The notes: a model not told the origin generated them from the sequence alone. 50,773 nt of DNA from Pseudomonas sp. SLFW (GCF_009905615.1 NZ_JAAAKW010000029.1:1-50773); one strand, 5' to 3'; counted from the stretch's first letter, positions 17,021-26,542 are shown. Program-made: numbers and translations.

Positions 17021-20000
17021 TTGTCCACACCAACACCCACTTCCCCGTTGCGCTCACCCAAAAGCGCGACGGCCGCAGCTTTTCGAAGCTCGCCCAAAGG
17101 TGCGCTGGCAGTGCTGGTGCTGCTCATGCTCGCGCTGTTGATATGGCAACTGGTCGAACAATTTCAGCAGACTCAGGACCGCCAACGCCAGCGTAGCGTG
17201 GACTACAGCATTCAGCTGGCCGACCGTCTGAGCTTGAACATGGCGCTCAGTGCGCAGGTGGCCCTCAACATTCTGGACGACGCCAAAGGCGAACCGCCCG
17301 TGGCCGATCAACGGTCGGCAACCCTGGAACGCCTGCGCTTGGCACTGCCGGGAATGCGCAGCGTGGCGTGGCTTGATGAAGACGCCAATATTCTCAGCGA
17401 CAGCGCCAACAACGGTGCAGATGTCAGTTTTTTGACTGAACAGCGCGAGCGCATCAACGGTCGCACCTATTATTACGCTGACTCACCGGACGGCTCGACG
17501 CTCTACCTGTTCGTACGCCAGCCAGGAAACCGGGAAGAATGCCATTGGGCCATCCGACTCGACCCGCAGGTGATGAAAAACCTGACTCGGCAAAGTGATC
17601 AGGATTTTCGCGCGACGTGGCGGCTTGAGAACCGCACCACCGAGCACGTCATCTATGAGGCGGAGCCTGCGGACGACAATCGGACCGACAGCGCGACCCA
17701 GACAGTCCTCCTCGAACCCCTGACCAATAGCGACTGGCAATTGCGCGGTCTGTTCGACGCCAGCAAAACCCGTCAGGCGCTGATCGCCCCGCTCGTCGCC
17801 AAATGCCTGATCGCGCTGTTGTGCTCGATCCTTCCGCTGCTGGCCCTGCGCAGCCTGCGTCGCCGCCAATTGCAATTGCACGAGAGTCGTCGCCGCTACA
17901 AGGACATCTTTGAAGGCACCGGCGTCGCGCTGTGCGTGCTGGACTTGTCCGGTCTGCCGGACTATTTGAAGCACCTGCAACTGACCACCAGCGATGAATT
18001 GCACAAACGCCTGATCAACCATCCGGACCAGTTGAGCGGCCTGTTGCATCAGCTACGCATTACCGAGGTCAACCAGGTTGCGGCCACGCTGCTCAATGCC
18101 GACTCTTCGGCGCGTGTCTGGCAGCAACTGATCGAGGGTTGCCCACGGTCGCGCAACGGCATCGGTGTGCAACTGATCAGCGCGGTGCTGGATCGCCAGC
18201 CTCAACTGGAACTGGAGATTGTGCTGCCCAACGCCGATGGCCAGGATCATCACCTCTGGCTGGTGGTTCGGTTGCCCGAGCAGCCAGAGGACTTCAACGC
18301 CGTCATCCTGAACATCAACGACATCACCAACCGCAAACAGACCGAGCTGGCGCTGCTGGAGCGCGAAAGCTTCTGGTCGGACGTGGTGCGCACGGTTCCC
18401 GATCACCTCTACGTGCAGGACGTCGTCAGCCGTCGCATGATCTACAGCAACCACCATCTGGGCCAGACCCTGGGCTACAGCAAGGAAGACTTGCAGCAGA
18501 TGGGCGAGTATTTCTGGGAAATTCTGCTGCACCCTGATGACGCCGACCCTTATGAACAACTGCGCCTGACCCGCACTGAAGAAGGCCGTCGAGACCTCAC
18601 GGAATGCCAGTTGCGCTTCCGGGATCGCCAAGGTCGCTGGCGGCGCTTTGATATCCGCGAACAAGCCCTGGCGCCAGACCAGAATGGTCGTGTGACGCGC
18701 ATCATCGGCGTCGCCAAGGACATCACCGAACAGATCGAGGCCAGCCAGTCTCTGCGTGACAGCGAACAGCGCTATCGCATGCTCGCGGAAAGCATCAGCG
18801 ACGTGATTTTCTCCACCAATCAGAAGCTGCGCCCCAATTACGTCAGCCCGTCGGTCAACGCCGTGTTGGGCTACAGCGCCGACTGGATTCTGCAGAACGG
18901 CTGGAATTCGATCATCGCCAACCCTCAACAACTGGCGAGTCTTCAGGCCCTGCTGAACCGCATCGGCAAGGCGCTCAACAAGCCCGAGACACTGACAGAG
19001 CTGCGCAACGAAGTGACCACGCAGTTGTATCTGTTCGACTGTCTGCGGGCCGATGGGCGCAAGATTCCGGTCGAGTTGCGTCTGGTGTTGTTGTGGGACG
19101 AGGCCGGTGCCTTCGAAGGCATTCTCGGCGTAGGCCGTGACATCAGTCAGCAGCGCCGGGCGGAAAAAGACCTGCGCATGGCGGCGACGGTGTTCGAACA
19201 CTCGACCTCGGCGATCCTGATCACCGACCCTGCGGGCTACATCGTGCAGGCCAACGACGCATTCAGTCGGGTCAGCGGGTATGCCGTTTCCCAGGTACTC
19301 GATCAACTGCCGATGATGCTGACCGTCGAGGACCAACAGGAAGCCCACATGGGCTATATCCTCAAGCAACTGCATCAGCGCGGCAGTTGGGAGGGTGAAC
19401 TGTGGCTGAAACGTCGGGACGGCGAACATTATCCCGCTTGGGTCGGCATCACGGCCGTGTTCGACGACGAAGGTGACCTCGCCAGCTACGTGTGTTTCTT
19501 CAGCGACATCAGCGAGCGCAAGGCCAGCGAGCAGCGCATTCATCGCCTCGCGTATTACGACGCCCTGACGCACTTGCCGAACCGGACGCTGTTCCAGGAC
19601 CGTCTGCACACCGCCTTGCAGCATGCCGAGCGCCAGCACGCCTGGGTCGTGCTGATGTTTCTCGACCTGGATCGCTTCAAACCCATCAACGACTCCCTGG
19701 GTCACGCCGCCGGGGACCGCATGCTCAAGGAAATGGCCGCGCGGCTGCTGGGGTGCGTCGCCGAAGACGACACGGTGGCGCGCATGGGCGGGGACGAATT
19801 CACGTTGCTGCTGCAACCCGGCGCCACGCAGCAGGCGGCGCTGACCCGCGCCATCCATGTGGCCGAACAGATCCTCGCCAGTCTGGTGAAGCCCTTCGTA
19901 CTGGAAGGCCGCGAGTTCTTCGTCACGGCCAGTATCGGCATTGCCCTGAGTCCTCAGGATGGCAATGAGCTGAGCCAGTTGATGAAGAACGCCGACACCG

Positions 20001-20860
20001 CGATGTATCACGCCAAGGAGCGCGGCAAGAACAACTTCCAGTTCTATCAGGCGGACATGAACGCCAGCGCTCTGGAGCGCCTGGAGCTGGAAAGCGACCT
20101 GCGCCATGCGCTGGAGCAGGAAGAGTTCACGCTGTATTACCAGCCGCAGTTCAGTGGCGACGGCAAGCGTCTGACCGGGACCGAAGCCCTGCTCCGCTGG
20201 CGCCACCCGACCCGCGGATTGGTGCCGCCCGGCGATTTCATTCCGGTGCTCGAAGAACTGGGGCTGGTGGTCGAAGTCGGCGAATGGGTCATCAAAGAAG
20301 CCTGTCGCCAATTGCGCGAATGGCACCTGGCGAAAGTCCGCGTGCCGAAAGTCTCGGTCAACATTTCCGCACGTCAGTTCTCCGATGGACAGCTCGGCAT
20401 GCGCATCGCCAACATCCTTCAGGAGACCGGCCTGTCCCCGGCCTGTCTGGAGCTTGAGCTGACGGAAAGCATCCTGATGCGCGAGGTCAGCGAGGCCATG
20501 CAGATTCTCGCCGGGCTCAAGCGTCTGGGCCTGAGCATTGCGGTGGACGATTTTGGCACCGGCTACTCGTCCTTGAACTACCTCAAGCAGTTCCCGATCG
20601 ATGTGCTGAAAATCGACCGCACGTTCGTTGACGGCTTGCCCTCGGGTGAACAAGACGCGCAGATCGCCCGCGCCATCATCGCGATGGCCCACAGCCTCAA
20701 CCTGGCGGTGATCGCAGAGGGCGTGGAAACCTACGAGCAGTTGGAGTTCTTGCGCGAGCATGGCTGTGATGAGGTGCAAGGCTACCTGTTCGGCCGCCCG
20801 ATGCCTCCCGCGCGGTTCGAAGCCCAGTTCAGCAATGACGCGCTCTTCATGCTGGACTAG
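17021..20860 (+). CDS. morA: MorA: membrane PAS-GGDEF-EAL c-di-GMP enzyme
   Basis: Protein of 1279 residues, close to the P. putida MorA length as I recall it, and next to glyA as in P. aeruginosa PA4601/PA4602. Order: membrane helix near 28-46, periplasmic domain to about 250, second helix near 253-278, PAS-like domains starting near 294, 450, 584 and 720, GGDEF domain about 841-1005 and EAL domain about 1022-1270. The GGDEF motif is intact (residues 923-927). The product-inhibition I-site, normally RxxD just upstream, reads AEDD, so feedback inhibition is probably lost. The EAL domain keeps TEALLRW, ELTES, DDFGTGYSSL and AEGVET, so both activities look possible. MorA influences motility and biofilm. 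It starts at TTG with AGGA 9 bases upstream; no ATG exists before the first membrane helix. Confidence 0.9.
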   Translation: MSTPTPTSPLRSPKSATAAAFRSSPKGALAVLVLLMLALLIWQLVEQFQQTQDRQRQRSVDYSIQLADRLSLNMALSAQVALNILDDAKGEPPVADQRSATLERLRLALPGMRSVAWLDEDANILSDSANNGADVSFLTEQRERINGRTYYYADSPDGSTLYLFVRQPGNREECHWAIRLDPQVMKNLTRQSDQDFRATWRLENRTTEHVIYEAEPADDNRTDSATQTVLLEPLTNSDWQLRGLFDASKTRQALIAPLVAKCLIALLCSILPLLALRSLRRRQLQLHESRRRYKDIFEGTGVALCVLDLSGLPDYLKHLQLTTSDELHKRLINHPDQLSGLLHQLRITEVNQVAATLLNADSSARVWQQLIEGCPRSRNGIGVQLISAVLDRQPQLELEIVLPNADGQDHHLWLVVRLPEQPEDFNAVILNINDITNRKQTELALLERESFWSDVVRTVPDHLYVQDVVSRRMIYSNHHLGQTLGYSKEDLQQMGEYFWEILLHPDDADPYEQLRLTRTEEGRRDLTECQLRFRDRQGRWRRFDIREQALAPDQNGRVTRIIGVAKDITEQIEASQSLRDSEQRYRMLAESISDVIFSTNQKLRPNYVSPSVNAVLGYSADWILQNGWNSIIANPQQLASLQALLNRIGKALNKPETLTELRNEVTTQLYLFDCLRADGRKIPVELRLVLLWDEAGAFEGILGVGRDISQQRRAEKDLRMAATVFEHSTSAILITDPAGYIVQANDAFSRVSGYAVSQVLDQLPMMLTVEDQQEAHMGYILKQLHQRGSWEGELWLKRRDGEHYPAWVGITAVFDDEGDLASYVCFFSDISERKASEQRIHRLAYYDALTHLPNRTLFQDRLHTALQHAERQHAWVVLMFLDLDRFKPINDSLGHAAGDRMLKEMAARLLGCVAEDDTVARMGGDEFTLLLQPGATQQAALTRAIHVAEQILASLVKPFVLEGREFFVTASIGIALSPQDGNELSQLMKNADTAMYHAKERGKNNFQFYQADMNASALERLELESDLRHALEQEEFTLYYQPQFSGDGKRLTGTEALLRWRHPTRGLVPPGDFIPVLEELGLVVEVGEWVIKEACRQLREWHLAKVRVPKVSVNISARQFSDGQLGMRIANILQETGLSPACLELELTESILMREVSEAMQILAGLKRLGLSIAVDDFGTGYSSLNYLKQFPIDVLKIDRTFVDGLPSGEQDAQIARAIIAMAHSLNLAVIAEGVETYEQLEFLREHGCDEVQGYLFGRPMPPARFEAQFSNDALFMLD

Positions 20861-20869
20861 AAGCAGCCG

Positions 20870-21016
20870 CGAGCTTTGAGCTGCAAGCTGCGAGCAGAAG
20901 CAGGCCTGCGGTGCTCGCACTATATGGCTTGAAGGTCGGAGCAAATAAAAGCACATGGCAAAAACAGAAGCCGTTACGCGATCAGCTTGAGGCTTGAGGC
21001 TCAAAGCTCGAAGCTG
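20870..21016. repeat. long-range inverted repeat between morA and glyA
   Basis: CGAGCTTTGAGC at 20870-20881 is repeated exactly in inverted form at 20999-21010 (GCTCAAAGCTCG), and CAAGCTG/CAGCTTG follow as second-level arms. About 117 bases lie between. The 21-base GC/AT mixed repeats of this kind (AGCTTGAGGCTTGAG) recur in Pseudomonas intergenic DNA. It sits in the glyA promoter region. Confidence 0.6.
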
Positions 21017-21116
21017 TAATCCGCTCATCTGCCGCATGACCGCCTTTCATATGCCAGATAAAACGCGATGTTGTAGAATGCCCCCCTTTTCTACTGCCCG
21101 ATCCCCGAGGACCGCC

Positions 21117-22370
21117 ATGTTCAGCCGTAATTTGACTATCGCCAAGTACGACTCCGACCTGTATGCCGCTATGGAACAAGAAGCCAAGCGCCAGGAAGAG
21201 CACATCGAGCTGATCGCCTCGGAAAACTACACCAGCCCGGCTGTCATGGAAGCCCAAGGCTCGGTGCTGACCAACAAATACGCCGAAGGCTACCCAGGCA
21301 AGCGTTACTACGGTGGTTGCGAGTACGTCGACATCGTCGAGCAACTGGCCATCGACCGCGCCAAGGAGCTGTTCGGCGCTGATTACGCCAACGTCCAGCC
21401 GCACGCCGGTTCGCAGGCCAACAGCGCCGTTTACCTGGCCCTGCTGAACGCTGGTGACACCATTCTGGGCATGAGCCTGGCCCACGGCGGTCACCTGACC
21501 CACGGTGCCAGCGTTTCGTCCTCCGGCAAACTGTACAACGCCGTTCAATACGGCATCGACGGCAACGGCCTGATCGACTACGACGAAGTCGAGCGTCTGG
21601 CGGTCGAGCACAAGCCAAAAATGATCGTGGCCGGTTTCTCGGCTTACTCGCAGGTGCTGGATTTCCCGCGTTTCCGCGCTATCGCTGACAAAGTCGGCGC
21701 CTACCTGTTCGTCGACATGGCCCACGTGGCCGGTCTGGTCGCAGCGGGCGTCTACCCTAACCCGGTTCCATTCGCTGACGTCGTGACCACCACCACCCAC
21801 AAGACCCTGCGCGGTCCACGTGGCGGCCTGATCCTGGCGCGCGCCAATGCCGACATCGAGAAGAAGCTGAACTCTGCTGTCTTCCCAGGCGGTCAAGGCG
21901 GTCCTCTGGAGCACGTCATCGCGGCTAAAGCGATCTGCTTCAAGGAAGCACTGCAGCCTGAGTTCAAGGCTTACCAGCAACAAGTGGTGAAAAACGCCAA
22001 GGCCATGGCCGCTGTGTTCATCGAGCGCGGTTTTGACGTGGTGTCCGGCGGGACCGAGAACCACCTGTTCCTGCTGTCCCTGATCAAGCAGGACATCTCC
22101 GGTAAAGACGCTGACGCTGCGTTGGGTCGTGCGTTCATCACCGTGAACAAGAACTCCGTGCCGAACGATCCACGCTCCCCGTTCGTCACCTCCGGTCTGC
22201 GCTTCGGCACCCCGGCTGTGACCACTCGCGGCTTCAAGGAAGCAGAGTGCAAGGAACTGGCAGGCTGGATCTGCGACATTCTGGCTGACCTGAACAACGA
22301 AGCCGTAATCGACGGCGTTCGCGAGAAAGTCAAAGCCATCTGCGCCAAGCTGCCGGTTTACGGCGCTTGA
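21117..22370 (+). CDS. glyA: serine hydroxymethyltransferase
   Basis: PLP enzyme of 417 residues, the standard bacterial length. It interconverts serine and glycine with tetrahydrofolate, feeding one-carbon units. Motifs: YAEGYPGKRYYGG near 55-67, the cofactor region HGGHLTHG, and the Schiff-base lysine in TTTTHKTLRGPRGG near residue 229. The start is MFSRNLTIAKYD with CGAGG upstream; the open frame before it is not coding. A strong intrinsic terminator follows. Pseudomonads carry several glyA paralogues; by position beside morA this corresponds to the PA4602 copy. Confidence 0.95.
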   Translation: MFSRNLTIAKYDSDLYAAMEQEAKRQEEHIELIASENYTSPAVMEAQGSVLTNKYAEGYPGKRYYGGCEYVDIVEQLAIDRAKELFGADYANVQPHAGSQANSAVYLALLNAGDTILGMSLAHGGHLTHGASVSSSGKLYNAVQYGIDGNGLIDYDEVERLAVEHKPKMIVAGFSAYSQVLDFPRFRAIADKVGAYLFVDMAHVAGLVAAGVYPNPVPFADVVTTTTHKTLRGPRGGLILARANADIEKKLNSAVFPGGQGGPLEHVIAAKAICFKEALQPEFKAYQQQVVKNAKAMAAVFIERGFDVVSGGTENHLFLLSLIKQDISGKDADAALGRAFITVNKNSVPNDPRSPFVTSGLRFGTPAVTTRGFKEAECKELAGWICDILADLNNEAVIDGVREKVKAICAKLPVYGA

Positions 22371-22388
22371 TAGCGGTTGCTTGATGTG

Positions 22389-22419
22389 AAAAAGCCCGGC
22401 GCTTGAGCCGGGCTTTTTT
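22389..22419 (+). terminator. intrinsic terminator of glyA
   Basis: AAAAAGCCCGGC and GCCGGGCTTTTTT form a GC-rich hairpin with a T-tract 18 bases after the glyA stop codon. Confidence 0.93.
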
Positions 22420-22442
22420 ATGTCTGACGGTCGGCGATCAAA

Positions 22443-22536
22443 CCTGTGGGAGCGACTTCATTCGCGATTGGACGGTACATCCAATACACATCTATCGGCT
22501 GTAAGACCGAATCGCGAATGAATTTGCTCCCACAGG
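22443..22536. repeat. Pseudomonas REP pair
   Basis: CCTGTGGGAGCGACTTCATT and its inverted partner AATTTGCTCCCACAGG enclose a 50-base centre. It lies between the convergent glyA and cobW genes. Confidence 0.85.
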
Positions 22537-22551
22537 GTTCGGCGTACTGCC

Positions 22552-23523
22552 TTATTGCGCCGCGACCTTCGCAAACCCTTCCCGAATCTTGTCTTCTGGC
22601 AGATCGTCGGCAATGAACACGATCACGCTCTCACGCTTCTCGTCCGTGCCCCACTCCACGTCGAAATCAAAACCATAGAGCTTGAGCACGCCCTGAAACA
22701 CCAGCTTGCGGTCTTCACCGGCGATATTCAGCACGCCTTTGTAACGCAGCAATTGCTTGCCGTGCTCTTCCAGCAGGTCGTTCATGAAGGTGCTGAGCTT
22801 GTCGATGTCCAGCGCTTTGTCGCTGCGCAAGACCAGACTGCTGATGCGGTCGATGCCACGACCTGCGGGGGCTGCCGGGCGCAGGACCATGCCGCCGACG
22901 TCGGCGTTCAGGTTGAAACCGCGCACATCCAGCAGTTCGGCCAGATCGATCTTGCCGTGCTCGACCACGCGAATCGGCGCCCGGCGGTTGATACGGGTCA
23001 GCCGCTCGCTCAGGGCTTTGAACGTGGCCGCGTCCACCAGATCGGTCTTGCTCACCAGCAGACGGTCGGCAAAGCCGATCTGGGCCTGGGCGATGGTCTG
23101 TTCCAGATGGGTGTCGGCGTGAGCCGCGTCCACCAGCGTGATGATGCCGTCGAGGATGTAACGCTCACGCAGTTCTTCGTCGATGAAGAAAGTCTGTGCG
23201 ACCGGCGCCGGGTCAGCGAGGCCGGTGCATTCGATCACCAGACGGTCGAACTTGATCTCGCCGCTGTCCAGTCGCTCCAGCAGCAAAACCAGCGCTTTGG
23301 TCAGGTCGGTGTGGATGGTGCAGCACACGCAGCCGTTGGACAGGGTCATCACCTGCACCGGCTCGCTGCCGAGCAACTGGGTGTCGACCCCGGCATCGCT
23401 GAATTCGTTTTCAATCACGGCGATTTTCAAGCCGTGCTCTTCCTTGAGCAGGTGACGCAGCAACGTGGTCTTGCCCGCGCCGAGGAAACCGCTCAGAACG
23501 GTGACGGGGATGGGTGTGAACAC
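22552..23523 (-). CDS. CobW/COG0523 GTPase, YjiA-like metal chaperone
   Basis: G3E-family P-loop GTPase of 323 residues. It shows GFLGAGKTTLLRHLL (Walker A), the metal motif GCVCC in SNGCVCCTIHTDL, and the GTPase motifs ECTGLADP and SKTDLVD, then the CobW C-terminal domain. Such proteins load or sense metal ions such as zinc. Position at the end of cstA-ybdD matches E. coli btsT(yjiY)-yjiX-yjiA, so YjiA is the closest named relative. The start is chosen at a GTG (23523) preceded by GGAG with a six-base gap; an upstream GTG (23538) is in frame but has no ribosome-binding site. Confidence 0.83.
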   Translation of the reverse strand: MFTPIPVTVLSGFLGAGKTTLLRHLLKEEHGLKIAVIENEFSDAGVDTQLLGSEPVQVMTLSNGCVCCTIHTDLTKALVLLLERLDSGEIKFDRLVIECTGLADPAPVAQTFFIDEELRERYILDGIITLVDAAHADTHLEQTIAQAQIGFADRLLVSKTDLVDAATFKALSERLTRINRRAPIRVVEHGKIDLAELLDVRGFNLNADVGGMVLRPAAPAGRGIDRISSLVLRSDKALDIDKLSTFMNDLLEEHGKQLLRYKGVLNIAGEDRKLVFQGVLKLYGFDFDVEWGTDEKRESVIVFIADDLPEDKIREGFAKVAAQ

Positions 23524-23547
23524 AAAAATCTCCAGCACAAAAATGAC

Positions 23548-23635
23548 TGTAGGAGTGAGCTTGCTCGCAATGGCATTGTGTCAGATACATCAACGTGTCT
23601 GGCACAACATCATCGCGAGCAAACTCACTCCTACA
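23548..23635. repeat. palindromic repeat inside the cstA-ybdD-cobW run
   Basis: CTGTAGGAGTGAGCTTGCTCG and the inverted GCGAGCAAACTCACTCCTACA enclose about 45 bases. It belongs to a variant REP class (TTGCTCGC core) and lies between ybdD and cobW, so it may uncouple cobW expression. Confidence 0.8.
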
Positions 23636-23660
23636 AGGAACGTGTTAATCGATCAGCGGA

Positions 23661-23858
23661 TCAACAACACTTAGGCCCGCCCTTACCACCGTAACGCGCG
23701 TCCTGGCGTTCCCGAAAGAACGCCTCGTACGACATCACCGGTTTGTCGGGGTGGGTGTTCTGCATATGCTCGACATAGTTGTCGTAGTCCGGCATGCCGA
23801 CCATCAAGCGCGCAGCCTGACCCAGATATTTACCCAGACGACTCAGGTCATTGAACAT
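23661..23858 (-). CDS. YbdD/YjiX family small protein
   Basis: Protein of 65 residues in the DUF466 family, with the characteristic LGQAARLMVGMPDYDNYVEH and HPDKPVMSYEAFFRERQDAR segments and a Cys-Cys C-terminus. In enterobacteria the paralogous small proteins lie directly downstream of cstA or btsT and are needed for the transporter's activity. It begins 26 bases after the cstA stop codon, so the two are almost certainly cotranscribed. A GAGGAGCTGC stretch precedes its ATG. Confidence 0.9.
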   Translation of the reverse strand: MFNDLSRLGKYLGQAARLMVGMPDYDNYVEHMQNTHPDKPVMSYEAFFRERQDARYGGKGGPKCC

Positions 23859-23884
23859 GTGCAGCTCCTCGCCTCACAGCGTAC

Positions 23885-25954
23885 TCAATGGGTTTTAGGG
23901 AAGGCCTGAAACGGCGCTTCCTTGTCGGTACGCTCTTTCTTGACCCACGCTTCGCGACCGACTTTGATCGCGTAGAACAGGATACTCAACACCACGAACA
24001 GGAACAGCGAGGTCAGCGCCGCGTTGGTGTACGCGTTGAAGATCACGTGCTGCATCTGCTCGACGCTTTTCGCCGGGGCGAGAATCTGGCCTGCATCTGC
24101 CGCTGCACTGTATTTCTTGGCCAGGGCCAGGAAACCAACGGCAGGGCTCGGGTCGAACAGCTTGATGAAGCCTGCGGTCACGGTGCAGATCAGCAGCCAA
24201 GAGGCTGGCAGGATGGTCACCCAGACGTATTGCTGACGTTTCATTTTGATCAGCACGACTGTCGCCAACATCAGCGCAATCCCGGCCAGCATCTGGTTAG
24301 AGATGCCGAACAGCGGCCACAAGGTGTTGATGCCACCCAGCGGATCGATCACGCCTTGATACAGCAGGTAACCCCACAAGGCCACGCAGCCACCGGTGCC
24401 GATGGCGTTGGCGGTCCAGGACTCGGTGCGTTTCAGTGCGGGCACGAAGCTGCCCAGCAGGTCTTGCAGCATGAAGCGTCCGGCACGGGTACCGGCATCG
24501 ACAGCGGTCAGGATGAACAGCGCTTCGAACAGAATCGCGAAGTGGTACCAGAACGCCATGGTGTTCTGGCCCGGGAACGCCTGGTGCAGGATCTGCGCGA
24601 TACCCACGGCCAATGTTGGCGCGCCACCGGCACGGGCCAGGATGGTGTTCTCGCCGATGTCTTTGGCGGTCGCCACCAGTTGATCCGGTGTGATCACGAA
24701 GCCCCAACTGCTCACCATTTGCGCGACAGCGTTGACGTCACTGCCAACGATGGCGGCCGGGCTGTTCATGGCGAAGTACACGCCTGGCTCGATGACCGAG
24801 GCAGCGACCATGGCCATGATGGCCACGAACGACTCCATCAGCATGCCGCCGTAGCCGATGTAACGGGCATTGACTTCGTTATCCAGCAGCTTCGGCGTGG
24901 TGCCCGAAGAGATCAGCGCGTGGAAGCCCGACACGGCGCCACACGCGATGGTGATGAACAGGAACGGGAACAGGGTGCCTTTCCAGACCGGGCCGGTGCC
25001 GTCAGTGAACTGGGTCAAGGCCGGCATTTTCAGCTCAGGCGCGAGAATCAGGATGCCGATGGCCAGCGCGATGATGGTGCCGATTTTCAGGAAAGTGGAC
25101 AGGTAGTCGCGCGGGGCGAGGACCAGCCAGACCGGCAACATCGCCGCAACAAAACCGTAGCCCACCAGCATCCAGGTGATCTGCACGCCGGTGAAGGTGA
25201 ACAGCGGCGCCCACTCAGGGCTGGCCGCCACCTGACCGCCGACCCAGATCGACAGCAGCAACAGCACAACGCCGACGATGGAGATTTCACCGATGCGGCC
25301 CGGGCGAATGAACCGCATGTAGACGCCCATGAACATCGCGATCGGGATCGTCGCCATGACCGTGAACATGCCCCAAGGGCTTTCGGCCAAGGCTTTCACC
25401 ACGATCAGCGCCAGCACCGCGAGGATGATGATCATGATCAAGAAGCAGCCGAACAAGGCGATGGTGCCGGGGATACGGCCCATTTCCTCGCGGACCATGT
25501 CGCCGAGCGACCGGCCATTACGGCGTGTGGACAGGAACAGGATCATGAAATCCTGCACCGCACCGGCCAGGACCACACCGGCGATCAGCCAGAGGGTGCC
25601 GGGCAGGTAGCCCATTTGCGCCGCCAGCACCGGACCGACGAGCGGACCTGCGCCTGCAATGGCTGCAAAATGGTGACCGAAAAGGATGTGTTTGTTGGTC
25701 GGAACGTAGTCCAGACCGTCGTTGTTCAGCACCGCAGGGGTGGCCCGAGTCGGGTCCAGCTGCATGACGCGGCTGGCGATGAACAAACTGTAGTAGCGAT
25801 AAGCGACCAGATAGATGGCGACCGCGGCGACCACGATCCAGAGTGCGTTGATTGCTTCTCCCCGACGCAATGCAACCACTCCAAGGGCCCAGGCCCCGAG
25901 AATCGCAACGATCAGCCAGGGCACATGGCGCAGCAGACTATTATTATTTTTCAT
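23885..25954 (-). CDS. cstA: CstA-family pyruvate/peptide transporter
   Basis: Inner-membrane transporter of 689 residues with about 16-18 hydrophobic segments, near the length of E. coli CstA (701). Family marks: NKHILFGHHFAAIAGAGPLVG near the N-terminus, GAVQDFMILFLSTRRNGRSLG, ALISSGTTPKLL in the centre and AVDAGTRAGRFMLQD later. CstA proteins take up pyruvate and have been linked to peptide use during carbon starvation. The start MKNNNSLLRHVPWLI at 25954 is preferred; 24 extra in-frame residues upstream are not hydrophobic or conserved-looking. The Shine-Dalgarno (TGGAAC) is modest. It heads the cstA-ybdD-cobW group. Confidence 0.92.
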   Translation of the reverse strand: MKNNNSLLRHVPWLIVAILGAWALGVVALRRGEAINALWIVVAAVAIYLVAYRYYSLFIASRVMQLDPTRATPAVLNNDGLDYVPTNKHILFGHHFAAIAGAGPLVGPVLAAQMGYLPGTLWLIAGVVLAGAVQDFMILFLSTRRNGRSLGDMVREEMGRIPGTIALFGCFLIMIIILAVLALIVVKALAESPWGMFTVMATIPIAMFMGVYMRFIRPGRIGEISIVGVVLLLLSIWVGGQVAASPEWAPLFTFTGVQITWMLVGYGFVAAMLPVWLVLAPRDYLSTFLKIGTIIALAIGILILAPELKMPALTQFTDGTGPVWKGTLFPFLFITIACGAVSGFHALISSGTTPKLLDNEVNARYIGYGGMLMESFVAIMAMVAASVIEPGVYFAMNSPAAIVGSDVNAVAQMVSSWGFVITPDQLVATAKDIGENTILARAGGAPTLAVGIAQILHQAFPGQNTMAFWYHFAILFEALFILTAVDAGTRAGRFMLQDLLGSFVPALKRTESWTANAIGTGGCVALWGYLLYQGVIDPLGGINTLWPLFGISNQMLAGIALMLATVVLIKMKRQQYVWVTILPASWLLICTVTAGFIKLFDPSPAVGFLALAKKYSAAADAGQILAPAKSVEQMQHVIFNAYTNAALTSLFLFVVLSILFYAIKVGREAWVKKERTDKEAPFQAFPKTH

Positions 25955-26147
25955 TTTTGAGTTCCAGCAGAGTGGACGTGTTTTGAGCAGCACCCAGAGT
26001 TTAGCGCTGCTGGAGCGAAAGGCCACCCCCCACGATGGTCTAGCGCGGGATTTGGCCTATAGTCAGAGCAGCTGTCGCCCTCGGGGCGGAATGATCGGCG
26101 CTCGGGTCCACGAAACCTGGCCGCCAGAGCCTAGGAGAAGTCGCGTC

Positions 26148-26516
26148 ATGACAGATGCCCACGAAGACCGTCGACGTTTTAAACGTATCTCGTTCGATGC
26201 CAAGACCGAACTGACCCAAGGCCCGAAAAGCTGGCCGGTGCACCTGATCGACCTGTCGCTCAAAGGGCTGCTCATCGAACGGCCATCGCCGTGGCAGGGC
26301 AATCCGGACGAGCCATTCATTGTCGACATTCACCTCAACGTCGATATCGATGTGCGAATGGAAGTGCGGCTGACCCACGACGACCACAATCATCTGGGGT
26401 TCGTGTGTGAGCACATCGGGCTGGATTCGGTGACGCATTTACGGCGGCTGATCGAGCTGAACCTGGCGGATCATGCTGAACTGGAGCGGGAATTGGCGGC
26501 GTTGATTAAAGTGTGA
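26148..26516 (+). CDS. mapZ: PilZ-domain c-di-GMP receptor, MapZ-like
   Basis: Single PilZ domain of 122 residues. Both c-di-GMP-binding elements are intact: RRRFKR (R9-x-x-x-R13) at the N-terminus and DLSLKG (D/N-x-S-x-x-G) near residue 39. The sequence follows P. aeruginosa PA4608 (MapZ) closely, including the C-terminal HLRRLIELNL helix. MapZ binds the chemotaxis methyltransferase CheR1 when loaded with c-di-GMP and alters flagellar motor behaviour; the same role is inferred here. The start at 26148 has TAGGAG upstream; a longer open frame is not used. It is divergent from cstA and about 5 kb from morA. Confidence 0.88.
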   Translation: MTDAHEDRRRFKRISFDAKTELTQGPKSWPVHLIDLSLKGLLIERPSPWQGNPDEPFIVDIHLNVDIDVRMEVRLTHDDHNHLGFVCEHIGLDSVTHLRRLIELNLADHAELERELAALIKV

Positions 26517-26542
26517 CGCTGCCAGACCTGAATAACCTTGAA

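Noticed and set aside
18053..21037. 994-codon open frame on the minus strand
   Set aside because: Antisense to morA; high-GC codon bias leaves long stop-free shadows. The plus strand shows PAS, GGDEF and EAL motifs.
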